Positions 9,980 through 20,781 of a stretch of DNA of 52,948 nt are shown here, one piece after another. The first letter of the stretch is position 1, and each line of letters starts with the position of its first letter. Origin of the DNA: Anthoceros angustus (lineage: Eukaryota; Streptophyta; Anthocerotopsida; Anthocerotales; Anthocerotaceae). The notes under the pieces were generated by a model, which saw nothing but the letters and a program-made list of their open reading frames with translations, searched no databases and had not been told where the DNA came from. Both the position numbers and the translations under genes were made by a program. Location: assembly GCA_010909165.1 (NCBI GenBank), contig VJWM01000337.1:1-52948 (forward strand), read 5' to 3'.

Positions 9980-10985
9980 TTGTTATCTTTTTTTTCTTTT
10001 GGTTTAGTTGGGTTGTGGGAAGGTTCTTTCGCTTTCTTTGTGAGGGATTTTTGGTTTGTTTTGTTTCTTCTTTGGGAGGTTTTTCCTCTTTGTTTTTTTT
10101 CCTTTGTTATTTTGGGTTGGGTTGTAGTTGAAGGTTCGGTCTCTTTTCGGATGGTGAGGGTTTTTGGTTGTTGTCTCTAGTTTCTTATTTTGGGAGGTTA
10201 TCAATGTTATTTTCCAATTTTGGGTTGGTTGTAGTTTAGGTTCCAATCTCTTTTCGATTTTTGTGAGGGCTTTTGGTTCTCTTGTTTCTAGCTTCTTTAG
10301 GTTCCAATCTCTTTTGGATTTTTGTGAGGGCTTTTTGGTTCTCTTGTTTCTAGCTTCTTTTTTGGGAGGTTATTTCTCTTTGTTTATCTTTTCCTTTGTT
10401 ATTTTGGGTTGTTTAGGTTCCAATCTCTTTTCAGATTTTGTGAGGGCTTTTGGTTGTTTTGTCTTAGCTTCTTATTTTGGGAGGTTATCATTGTTATTTT
10501 TATTTTTGGGTTGGTTGGAGTAGGTTCCAATCTTTTTGGATTTTTTCAGCTTTTTGGTTCTCTTGTTTCGCTTTTTTTTGTGAGGTTATTTTTTTGTTGT
10601 TTTTCCTTTTGGGTTGGATTGTAGTTGAAGGTTATCTCTTGTTATTTTGTGAGGGCTTTTGGTTCTCTTGTATCTAGCTCAAGGTTCCAATCTCTTTTGG
10701 AGGAGGGCTTTTTGGTTCTCTTGTTTCTCTTTGTTCCAATCTCATTTTTGTGGGCTTTTGGTTCTCTTGTTTCTAGCTTTAGGTTCCAATCTCTCGGATT
10801 TTGTGAGGGCTTTTGGTCTCTTGTTTCTTCTTATTTTGGGAGGTTATCATTGAATGGTTGGGTTGTGAAGGTTCAATCTCTTTAGATTTTGTGAGGTTTT
10901 GATTGTTTTGTTTCTAGCTTCGGGAGGTTTTTGTTATTGCACTTGGATTGTACAAGGTTCGACTTTTTGGATTTTTTGAGCCCCA
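9980..10985. repeat. T/G-rich minisatellite (copy b)
   Basis: About 1 kb of the same T/G-rich blocks as 6300-6777, here running through to block C. The unit GGTTCCAATCTCTTTT ... TTTTGTGAGGGCTTTTGG ... TCTAGCTTCTT recurs about every 60-70 bases with small length changes. Confidence 0.85.
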
Positions 10986-11022
10986 GTTTTGGGAGTTATT
11001 TATTTTGCGCATCTTTTGGAGT

Positions 11023-12690
11023 GGATATCTTCCATTGCTTATGATCATGTATCTCGGTCCACGTCTAATCAAAGCAATGGGAGTAGGCAAGACTTAGCCT
11101 CGAGCTTTGCAACTCTCGAGTTTGGGGGCCTCCCCAACAGTGCAGCACTTGTTTTGTCCCATGTTGGATTACATTCCACACATCTTTTGAAGCTTTCCCA
11201 TAAAAAACAAGGAGATCCCCATATATGCGCCTGTCATATTGGGTCCCCAAAGCGACCTCCCACCACATGAGGCTCAAGCACACCTCACTTTTTGCACAAC
11301 CAGCTTCCCTCCATAAAGATGAGCTAAAGTTGCCCCCACAATATAGCTCGCAGCCACAGTGCCCCACCACCTCGGCGCAAACTTTGCTCCGCTTTCTTTT
11401 GGGTTTGTAGAAACCCTTCTAAATAGCAAGCCTTAAGTGGGGCCCCTCGGACCGCCAACCTTCCACCCCTTGCCCCACCCCGAGCCAAGGCCCTCGAAAA
11501 TGCCAACCTCATATTCACTTGCCCCAACACCCCAGTGCGCTCTTCTCCTTTGCTTTCCTTTTGGTTTATAACTTCCCTCAAGAAGAGTGTCGCTTCCTCA
11601 AAGCGATGTGTCGGAATGTAATCCAACATGGGTATGCTCACACAGATGGCAATTTCCAGCCAAAGTCGAAGAAATTTCGGTGGAACTTCATTTACTTGCA
11701 TGTCAAGCAGGAATACCTTGACACTAGCACGCGCTGCCAAGTGAAGGAGGTTAGACCTAATGGGGTACTCTTGCTACAGATGATGGGCCGGATCGACAAC
11801 ATGAAGAATTGTCGGTCTATCACCTCCCAAACTGGACCCAACTATTGTTACCGGCGATTGGGTCCCTCCGGATTACCCATGCCAAGTATGTAGGCCTCCG
11901 GATGATGATACAGATGCCGTTTTGTGATCAACGTGATGGTGGTTACCATGTGTTTTGCCTAAATCCACCACTAGTTGAGGTCCGGATCACTGTACAAGAA
12001 AACCAGCTACAACGGGCATAAACCATCCAGCTTCAACGGGGGGGGAGGCGGTGGAGGAACGAGGACTCATTTTTGCTACATGTTAGATGACAGTTGGGAC
12101 ATACTGGGCAGCCCCAATGTTCGATGAGATAGCTAGGACATACTCGTGACCCAGTTTAGCTACAGGGGCGATCCCGGCTATACTGGGGCCCCTCGTTTAT
12201 GAGGCAGTCCCGGGCTGGTATACTGGGGCGGAACCTCACCATACCTGATACTACAGGTATACCGGATGTCATAGTCCCAACTCTAGCTTCTGATCCGTCC
12301 CAACTTTTATCGCGATCCTCGGCTTTAGTCGGGACAGTCACCGTCCCAGCAACAACTATACTTGGGATGGTCCCAGCGTAGAGAACACTCAGGACACCGA
12401 CAGTTAGGGATGGAGTGAGTGACCCTTTCGACGCCCGAAGTGTTTGAGTGTGCTGAAACTGGAATTGCTATGGTGCGTGAAGAGTGGTACAGATGGGATG
12501 GTTCTAGTGGCAATTTCACCTCTTTCTATGATAAGCTCGTCGGCACTCTAAAAACTCCTACTCTTGTTGTGGTTAGAGGTAGCCTGAAGAGCTCCCACTA
12601 ATTGTCTGTACGTGTTGTGACCAATGTCAAGGGACAAACTATAGGAGGAAGTAGAGTAATCTATACTCTTGAGAGAAAGACGAGGAAGAG
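11023..12690. repeat. Block C, copy 1 (unclassified repeat)
   Basis: About 1.67 kb with no recognised gene. It contains GTTGGATTACATTCCACACA near 11164, a long region from 11630 to 11980 that is well conserved between copies, a CACTGTACAAGAAAACCAGC motif at 11988-12007, a loose array of TATACTGGGGC-like words at about 12090-12400, and the conserved stretch TTTCTATGATAAGCTCGTCG near 12521. Short plus-strand frames exist (for example one ending VVVRGSLKSSH at about 12600), but they do not match a family I know. The gypsy element is inserted in another copy of this block. Confidence 0.7.
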
Positions 12691-13130
12691 CCAAAGCACG
12701 ACTTCCACCCCAACTCATTGAGATACTAAGGAGAAGAAGTTGGGAGGTCCTTGTTCTTTGATGACACCAACTCAAGATCCAACACCTTGTAAAGCAGAAA
12801 TGATCAGCTAACAACACACAATGATTGTTTAAACTAAGACACTTGAATCTGTAGGAGTCTAAGACTCCAAGCATCTCCTTTGAATAAGTCATGTTTTACC
12901 TTAGGGAGGGCTTTAGTAAGCGGTCAGCATTAGATCCCGTGGGGATGTATTCAAAAATCGACTTAAAGCGCATCTCGGATGAAATGGTAATGAATCTCGA
13001 TGTCCTTGTACGTGCACCGGGACTCATGGCAACGCGATTGTTGCGTCCGAGATTGTCGGTACGTGTCGGGAGTGTCCTCTCCCAAGACTCACGATGCCCG
13101 CGAGTGGAGCGATAACTTAAGAAGGTTCCA
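12691..13130 (-). pseudogene. copia RNase H C-terminal fragment, minus strand (array copy c)
   Basis: The minus strand reads SKEMLGVLDSYRF from 12890, a copia polyprotein C-terminus. The YHFIRD block is near 12975-13005. Frames shift between the blocks. Confidence 0.75.
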
Positions 13131-13559
13131 CATAAGCGTATAGAAAATATGGTATATGGATTATATAAAATGGGTGGTTACATGGACTTTGAGCCTCCTT
13201 TGGCTTTGGCTTCTATGGATTGAGTATTTGAACTAAGTTTTTGCTAGTGACCATGAAGCGACTTCATGTCATCGTAATGACTTCGTCCGTGTATATGGTG
13301 ATGGTATGTGAGTCATTCTTGCACCCGAGCTCATACCCCGGGGCATGACACCGCCAACCGTGTGTCGCACCTTCACGTCGATTATCTTTGAGCGATCGTC
13401 AATGCTCTGCACTTGGGCACCACGCCCCTGCAACAGCACACTCGAGCCACCCGGCGACAACCTCACCGATGAAAACACGAGGCACGCATGGAAGCTAACC
13501 CCTCACCATCCTCCCTTCACAATTGTCCCGTGCAAACCCGGATCCTCTATGCGAGCGCC
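13131..13559. other. Spacer between divergent RNase H fragments (copy c)
   Basis: Same content as 5301-5775: the AT-rich GGTATATGGATTATATAAAA near 13150, then CATCGTAATGACTTCG near 13270. No gene seen. Confidence 0.6.
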
Positions 13560-13865
13560 TCACGAACCCGAGCCAAGCGGTCGCTTGCGCTTTCATCCAC
13601 TAAAGTTGAGTATAAGGCCCAGCAGCGCATGGAAGGAGTTAGAGTGGGAAAGGCAACTTTTGGAATGAATCCACTTACCTCAAAGTGCTCCCACTAAGCT
13701 TCTATGTGAAAGCATGTAGGCTATTGTTCCAATCCTTGGTTTCATGCAAGAACCAAGCACATTGAGCTAAACCACCATTATATCCATGACGTGAAAGGGG
13801 CATTGTGAAAGTGGAATACATTAGTCTTGATGAGAATCACTAATATTTTTACAAAGGGCTGTAAA
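13560..13865 (+). pseudogene. copia RNase H fragment, plus strand (array copy c)
   Basis: STKVEYKA near 13598-13620, the ARTKHIELNHHYIH block near 13750-13790, and ANIFTKG-like sequence near 13843-13860. The Trp-rich EWERQ block lies between. Frame breaks separate the motifs. Confidence 0.8.
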
Positions 13866-14094
13866 GCCAAAGCATTTCAAGCATATGGCTGCCTTGGGCT
13901 CGTGTTCACTCTTTCAGTCAGTTGATATCTACCTTGTTGTCGGGCCTGTTGATTCTTATTGCCTCTAGGGCTCTGGAGCTGCTCCGCCTTCTTCGCTCAA
14001 AATAGCGTATTCATCGATCAGGTACTCTAAGGATGAAGCTACACTGAAATCTAGGCGTGAGAGTATCGGACATATGGGTCATGTTTTAGGAGGT
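13866..14094. other. Spacer before the T/G minisatellite (copy c)
   Basis: Same content as 6076-6299. No gene seen. Confidence 0.55.
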
Positions 14095-15157
14095 CATATC
14101 TTTTTCTTTTCTTTTGTGATTTCTTGGTTGGGTTGTAGAAGGTTCTAGTTTTTCGCTTTCTTTGTGAGGGATTTTTGGTTTGTTTTGTTTCTAACCGTTC
14201 TTTGGGACGTTTTTCCTCTTTGTTTTGTTTTCCTTGTTATTTTGGGTTGGGTTGTAGTTGAAGGTTCGGTCTCTTTTCGGATAATTTTGAGGGTTTTTGG
14301 TTGTTTTGTCTCTAGTTTCTTATTTTGGGAGGTTATCAATGTTTTCCAATTTTGGGTTGGTTGTAGCTTTAGGTTCAATCTCTTTTCGATTTTGTGAGGG
14401 CTTTTGGTTCTCTTGTTTCTAGCTTCTTTAGGTTCCAATCTCTTTTGATTTTTGGGGCTTTTGGTTCTCTTGTTTTTGGGAGTTATTTCTTTTCCTTTGT
14501 TCTGGGTTGGGTTGTAGCTTTGAAGGTTAGTCTCCAATTTTTGTGAGGGCTTTTGGTTGTTTTGTCTTAGCTTTTTGGGAGGTTATCATTGTTATTTTTT
14601 ATTTTTGGGTTGAGCTAAAGGTTCCAATCTCTTTTCGGATGTTTGTGGGGCTTTTGGTTCTCTTGTTTCTTTTGTTTTTGATTTGGTTAGATTGATCAAT
14701 CTCTTTTGATTTTGTGAGGGCTTTTTGGTTCCTTGTATCTAGCTTCTTTAGGTTCCAATCTCTTTTGGATTTTTGTGAGGGCTTTTGGTTCTCTTGTTTC
14801 ATTTTTAAGTTCCAATCTCTTTTTTTGTGAGGCTTTTGGTTCTCTTGTTTCAGCTTCTTTAGGTTCCAATCTCTTTTCGGATTTTGTGAGGGCTTTTGGT
14901 TCTCTTGTTTCTAGCTTCTTATTTTGGGAGGTTATCATTTATTTTTATTTTTGGTTGGGTTGTAGCTAAGGTTCCAATCGGTCTTTAGATTTTTGAGGTT
15001 TTATTGTTTTGTTTCTAGCTTCTTTTTGGGAGGTTATTTTTGTTATTGTTTTCCTTTTGGGTTGGATTGTAGTTTGGTTCGATCACTTTTGGATTTTTGA
15101 GGGCCTTGATTTGGGAGGTTATTTATTTTGCTTTTTCTTTTGTGATCTTTTGTTAGT
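14095..15157. repeat. T/G-rich minisatellite (copy c)
   Basis: About 1.06 kb of the 60-70-bp T/G-rich unit. It directly precedes block C copy 2. Confidence 0.87.
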
Positions 15158-16766
15158 GGATATCTTCCATTGCTTATGATCATGAGATATCTACGTGTGG
15201 TCCTACGTCTAATCAAAGCAATGGGGAGTAGGCAGAGAGGCCTCGAGAGCTTTGCAACTCTCGAGTTTCAGGGCCGCCTCAGGCTCTCAACAAGTGCAAG
15301 AGCACTTGTTTTTATCCCATGTTGGATTACATTCCCACATCTTTTAGCAAGCTTTCCCATAAAAACAAGGAGATCCCTACATGTATATAGCGCCCAAGTC
15401 ATTGGTCCCCCAAAGCCGACCTCCCACCACATGAGGCTCAACGTGCACCACCTCACTTTTGCTGTAACCAGGCCTCCATAAAGATAGGGCTCAACTAAAG
15501 TTGGGGCCCCACAAAATGCTGTGCCCCACCACCCTCCTCAAACTTTTGCTCCTTTTGGGTTTGTAGAAACCCTTCTAAATACGCCTTAAGTCGGGCCCCT
15601 CAGGTGCCTTAGCCACCAGTGCCACACAAGGCCCCTCGGCCCCTCATATTCACGGTGCCCCAACACCCCGGTCGCTTCTCCTTGCTTTCCTTTTGGTTTA
15701 TAACTTCCTCAAGAAGGAGTGTCGCCTCAAAGCGATGTCAGATCCAACATGGGTATGCTCACACAATGGCAATTTCCAGCCAAAGTCGAAGAAATTTGGT
15801 GGAGACTTCATTTACTTGCGATGTCAGAGATACCTTGACACCGCTAGCACGCATCTTTGCAAGTGAAGGAGGTTAGACCTAATGGACTCTTGCTACGGCA
15901 TGACGACGATCGACAACATGAAGAATTGTCGGTCTATCACCTCCCAAACACCGCTATTGTTACGATTGGGTCCCTCGCTTGATTATGTAGGCCTCCGGAT
16001 GATACAGTGATGCCGTTTTGTGATCGTGATGGTGGTTACCATGTGTTTTGCCTAAATCCACCACTAGTTGAGGTCCGGATCACTATTGTAGAAAACCAGC
16101 TGGGCATAAACCATCCAGGCTTCAGCGGGGAGGCGGGTGGAAGGCAGAGGACTCATTTTTGCTACATGTTAGATGAGGCTTGGGACATACCGGGACAGCC
16201 CCAATGTTCATGAGATAGCTAGGACATACTCGGACGGCCCCCCAGCATGCTTCCTCATCAGCTCGGCTATACCGGGCGGCCTCGATCCAGCTATACCGGG
16301 AGCATCCCATGGCACAAAGTATACTGGGGCGGCCCCAACCTCGGCCACTTGGTACGATCCGGCTACAGTATACTCGGGGCGATCATAGTCCCAACCCTCT
16401 GATCATCCAACTCTGCTTATCCGGTCGCCTGACTTTAGTGCGATCCGTCCGGCAACAACTATACTTGGATGGTCGGAGAGAACACTCGAGCGGCTTAGGG
16501 ATGGAGTGAGTGACCCTTTCGCCCAAGTGTTTGAGTGTCTTTGGCTGGAATTGCTATGGTGCGTGAAGACCGTGCGATGGGATGGTTCTAGTGGCAATTT
16601 CACCTCTTTCTATGATAAGCTCGTCGGCACTCTAAAAACTCCTACTCTTGTTGTGGTTAGAGGTAGCACAAGAGCTCCCACTAATGTACAATGCGTGTTG
16701 TGACCAATGTCAAGGGACAAACTATAGGAGGAAGAGGGTAATCTATACACGAAAGACGAGGAAGAG
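15158..16766. repeat. Block C, copy 2
   Basis: Matches 11023-12690 with scattered deletions. The TATAC(T/C)GGGGC-like words are at about 16170-16480. The CACTG motif is eroded here near 16080. No gene recognised. Confidence 0.7.
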
Positions 16767-17190
16767 CCAAGCACGTCCACCCCAACCATTAGAGATACTA
16801 AGGAGAAGAAGTTGGGACGAAGGTCCTTGTTCTTTGATGACACCAACTCAAGATCAACACCTTGTAGCAAGAAATGATCACCTAACAACACACAATAGTC
16901 GATTCATTTAAACTAAGCGAGACACTTGAATCTTGTAGAGTCTAAGACTCAAGCATCTCCTTTGAATAAGTCATGTTTTTACCTTAGGGAGGGCTTTAGT
17001 AAGCGGTCGGGCATTAGATCCCGTGGGATGTATTCAAGAAGATCGACTTAAAGCGCATCTCGGATGAAATGGTAATGAATCTCGATGTCCTTATGCGTGC
17101 ACCGGGACTCATGGCGCCGCGATTGTTGCGTCCGAGATTGTCGTGTCGTGTCGAGTGTCCTCTCCCAAGACTCGATGCCCGAGTGGAGCG
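16767..17190 (-). pseudogene. copia RNase H C-terminal fragment, minus strand (array copy d)
   Basis: The minus strand encodes DIEIHYHFIRDAL near 17055-17095 and, in another frame, TKALP and KHDLFKGDA near 16950-17010. This is the clearest copy of the fragment. Confidence 0.8.
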
Positions 17191-17634
17191 ATAACTTAAG
17201 AAGGTTCCACATAACGTATAAAAATATGGTATATGGATTTATATAAAATGGTGTTACATAGGACTTTGAGCCTCCTTTGGCTTTGGCTTCTATGGATTGA
17301 GTATTTGAACTAAGTTTTCTAGCTAGTGACCATGACTTCATGTCATCGTAATGACTTCGTCCTGCTACCATATGGTGATGGTATGTGAGTCATTCTTGCA
17401 CCTTCAGCTCATACCTCTGAGCATGACACCATACTGCACTGCCGCACCTTCCACGTCGTATCTGAGCCGATCGTCAATGCTCGCACTTGGGCACCACCGC
17501 AACACTCACACTCGACACCCAGACAACCTCACCGATGAAAACACGAGGCACGCATGGAAGCTAACCCCTCACCATCCCTCCCTTCACAATTGTCCTGTGC
17601 GGATCCTCTATATGAGGCACCTCGCGAACCGAGC
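17191..17634. other. Spacer between divergent RNase H fragments (copy d)
   Basis: Same content as 13131-13559. No gene seen. Confidence 0.55.
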
Positions 17635-17925
17635 CAAGAAGCGGTCGCTTGCGCTTTCATCCACTAAAGTTGAGTATAAGGCCGGGCGCGGGAAGGAGTT
17701 AGAGTGGGAAGGCAACTTTTGGAATGAATCCACTTACCTCAAAGTGCTCCCACTAAGCTTCTATGTGAAAGCATGTAGGCTATTGCCTTTTTCCAATCCT
17801 TGGTTTCATGCAAGAACCAAGCACATTGAGCTAAACCACCATTATATCCATGGCGTCGAAAGGGGCATTGTGAAAGTGGAATACATTAATCTTGATGAGA
17901 ATACCTAATATTTTTACAAAGGGCA
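17635..17925 (+). pseudogene. copia RNase H fragment, plus strand (array copy d, best preserved)
   Basis: In one plus-strand frame running to 17908: SLALSSTKVEYKA, then KELEWEGNFWNESTYLKVL, then NPWFHARTKHIELNHHYIH and ERGIVKVEYINLDENT. This is nearly the whole C-terminal half of a copia RNase H domain, so the fragment can be assigned with confidence. The ANIFTKG block follows after a one-base shift. Confidence 0.88.
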
Positions 17926-18169
17926 CCGCCAAAGCCAAAGCATTTCAAGCATATGGCTGCCCTTGGGCTCGGTTCACTCGCCTCTGTATGTTGATATCTA
18001 CCTTGTTGTCGTGAGCGCGTTGATTCTTATTGCCTCTAGGGCTCTGGAGCTGCTCCGCCTTCTTCACTCAAAATGACGTATTCATCGCATCGGTACTCTC
18101 AAAGGATGAAGCTACACTATGAAATCTAGGCGTGAGAGGTATCGACATATGGGTCATGTTTTAGGAGGT
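17926..18169. other. Spacer before the T/G minisatellite (copy d)
   Basis: Same content as 6076-6299. No gene seen. Confidence 0.55.
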
Positions 18170-19380
18170 CATATCTTTTTCTTTTCTTTTGTGATTTCTT
18201 GGTTGGGTTGTAGGCAAGGTTCTAGTTGTTTTCGCTTTCTTTGTGAGGGATTTTGGTTTGTTTTTTTTGTTTCTAGCGTTCTTTGGGACGTTTTTCCTCT
18301 TTTGTTTTGTTTTCCTTTGTTATTTTTGGGTTGGGTTGTAGTTGAAGGTTCGGTCTCTTTTGGGATAATTTTGAGGGTTTTTGGTTGTTTTGTCTCTAGT
18401 TTCTTAATTTGGGAGGTTATCAATGCTATTTTCCAATTTTTGGGTTGCGTTGTAGCTTTAGGTTCCAATCTCTTTTTCATTTTTGTGAGGCTTTTGGTTC
18501 TCTTGTTTCTAGCTTCTTTAGGTTCAATCTCTTTTGGATTTTGTGAGGGCTTTTTGGTTCTCTTGTTTCTAGCCGTTTTGGGAGGTTATTTCCTCTTTTG
18601 TTTATCTTTTCCTTTGTTATTTTTGGGTTGGGTTGTTGAAGGTTGAGTCTCTTTTGATTTTTGTGAGGGCTTTTTGGTTGTTTTGTCTTTAGCTTCTTAT
18701 TTTGGGAGGTTATCATTGTTATTTTTTATTTTTGGGTTGGGTTGTAGCTAAAGGTTCCAATCTCTTTTCGGATGTTTGTGGGGGCTTTTTGGTTCTCTTG
18801 TTTCTCGCTTTTTTTTTGTGAGGTTATTTTTGTTATTGTTTTTCCTTTTGGGTTGGATTGTAGTTGAAGGGTCCAATCTCTTGTCAGATTTTTGTGAGGG
18901 CTTTTTGGTTCTCTTGTATCTAGCTTCTTTAGGTTCCAATCTCTTTTCGGATTTTTTGTGAGGGCTTTTTGGTTCTCTTGTTTCTAGCTGCTTTAAGTTC
19001 CAATCTCTTTTCGGATTTTTGTGAGGGCTTTTTGGTTCTCTTGTTTCTAGCTTCTTTAGGTTCCAATCTCTTTTCGGATTTTTGTGAGAGCTTTTGGTTC
19101 TCTTGTTTCTAGCTTCTTATTTTGGGAGGTTATCATTGTTATTTTTGTTATTTTTTGGTTGGGTTGTATTTAGGTTCCAATCGGTCTTTAGATTTTTGTG
19201 AGGTTTTTGATTGTTTTGTTTCTAGCTTCTTTTTGGGAGGTTATTTTTTGTTATTGTGTTTTCCTTTTGGGTTGGATTGTATGGAAGGTTCGATCACTTT
19301 TTGGATTTTTGAGGCCTTGACCGTTTTGGGAGGTTATTTATTTATTTTGCTTTTCTTTTGTGATCTTTTGGTTTTTTAGT
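18170..19380. repeat. T/G-rich minisatellite (copy d), with clean 65-bp units
   Basis: At 18929-19125 the unit beginning AGGTTCCAATCTCTTTTC repeats with a period of about 65 bases and near-identical copies. This sets the repeat length for the whole family. The plus strand is almost free of A and C runs. Confidence 0.9.
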
Positions 19381-20781
19381 GGATATCTTCCATTGCTTAT
19401 GATCATGAGGTATCTCGTGTGGTCCTCGTCTAATCAAAGCAATGGGAGTAGGCGAGACTTGGCCTCGAGCTTTGCAACTCTCGAGTTTCAGGGACCGCCT
19501 CGGGAGGCGTCTCTCAACAAGTGCAAGAGCACTTGTTTTGTCCCATGTTGGATTACATTCCACACATCTTTTCGAGCAAGCTTTCCCATAAAAACAAGGA
19601 GATCCCTACATGTATATAGCGCCCAAGTCATATTGGGGTCCCCAAAGCCGACCTCCCACCACATGAGGCTCAACGTGCACCACCTCACTTTTGCACATCG
19701 GCAATAACCACAGAGCTTCCCTCCATAAAGATAGGGCTCAACTAAAGTTGGGGCCCCACAATGCCAAGCTGACCACAGTGCCCCCACCACCCCTCGGCGC
19801 AAACTTTGCTCCGCTTTCTTTTTGGGTTGTAGAAACCCTTCTAAATATAGCATGCCTTAAGTGGGGCCCCTCGGACCGCCAACCTTGACCCGGTGCCCCA
19901 CCACCCCAGGCCAAGGCCCCTAAAAATGCCAACCTCATATTCACGGTGCCCCAACACCCCGGTCGCTCTTCTCCTTTGCTTTCCTTTTGGTTTATAACTT
20001 CCCTCAGAAGGTCGCTTCCCTCAAAGCGATGTGGGAATGTAATCCAACATGGGTATGCTCACACACGGAATGGCAATTTCCAAAGTCGAAGAAATTTGAG
20101 TGGAGACTTCATTTACTTACGGTGTCAAGCAGGAGATACCTTGACACGCTTAGCGGCCCCTGCAAGTGAAGGAGGTTAGACCTAATGGGGGTACTCTTGC
20201 TACGTGATGGGCCTTACGACGATCGACAACATGAAGAATTATGCGGTCTATCACCTCCCAAACTGGACCCAACTATTGTTACCGGTGATTGGGTCCCTCG
20301 CTTGATTACCCATGCCAAGTATGTAGGCCTCGGATGATCTGAGGCGATGCCGTTTGTGATCAACATGATGGTGGTTACCATGTGTTTTGCCTAAATCCAC
20401 CACTAGTTGAGGTCCCGGATCACTGTACAAGAAAACCAGCTAGCGGGCATAAACCATCCGAACTTCAGCGCGGGGAGGCGGGGTGGAGAGGCAGAGGACT
20501 CATTTTTGCTACATGTTAGATGAGGCAGTTAGGACATACTCGGGGACAGCCCCAATGTTCGATGAGATAGCTAGGACATACTCGGACGGTGTTGTGGCTA
20601 CACTCGGGGCAGTCCGGCTCAGCTATACTCGGGGGCGACCTCGGTCCACCTATACTGGGGTGATCCCATGGCAACAAAGTATACCGGGGCCCAACCTCGG
20701 CCATACCCATGCGATCCACAGCTACGGTATACTCGGGGCAGTCATAGTCCCAACTCTAGCTACAGTCCCACAATCCCAACT
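19381..20781. repeat. Block C, copy 3, cut by the gypsy insertion
   Basis: Matches copies 1 and 2 until CAATCCCAACT at 20771-20781, where the gypsy LTR begins. The TATAC(T/C)(C/G)GGGGC words are clearest here (20530-20740), spaced about 25-45 bases apart. CACTGTACAAGAAAACCAGC is at 20421-20440. Confidence 0.75.

Larger units (their letters stand above)
11023..15157. repeat. Host-array unit 1 (4,135 bp): C, RNase H(-), RNase H(+), T/G minisatellite
   Basis: Measured from GGATATCTTCCATTGC at 11023 to the same sequence at 15158. The order of sub-blocks is the same as in unit 2 and the flanking partial units. Differences from unit 2 are mainly short insertions and deletions. Confidence 0.88.
15158..19380. 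repeat. Host-array unit 2 (4,223 bp)
   Basis: Same order as unit 1: C (15158-16766), RNase H(-) (16767-17190), spacer, RNase H(+) (17635-17925), T/G minisatellite (18170-19380). Most of the length difference from unit 1 comes from a longer minisatellite here. Confidence 0.88.

Noticed and set aside
9980-10880. Long hydrophobic plus-strand frames (rich in Phe, Leu, Val, Ser, Gly) that look like membrane proteins, also at 6334, 14164 and 18119
   Set aside because: They are translations of the T/G-rich minisatellite. The same residues recur with each repeat unit, and copies are not frame-conserved.
11630-12020. Plus-strand frames around VYHLPNWTQ in block C as a host gene exon
   Set aside because: The stretch is well conserved between units but closed in each, and no protein family could be recognised.
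18929-19125. Regular 65-bp repeats as a possible CRISPR array
   Set aside because: Units are contiguous with no unique spacers, and the genome context is a plant retrotransposon array.
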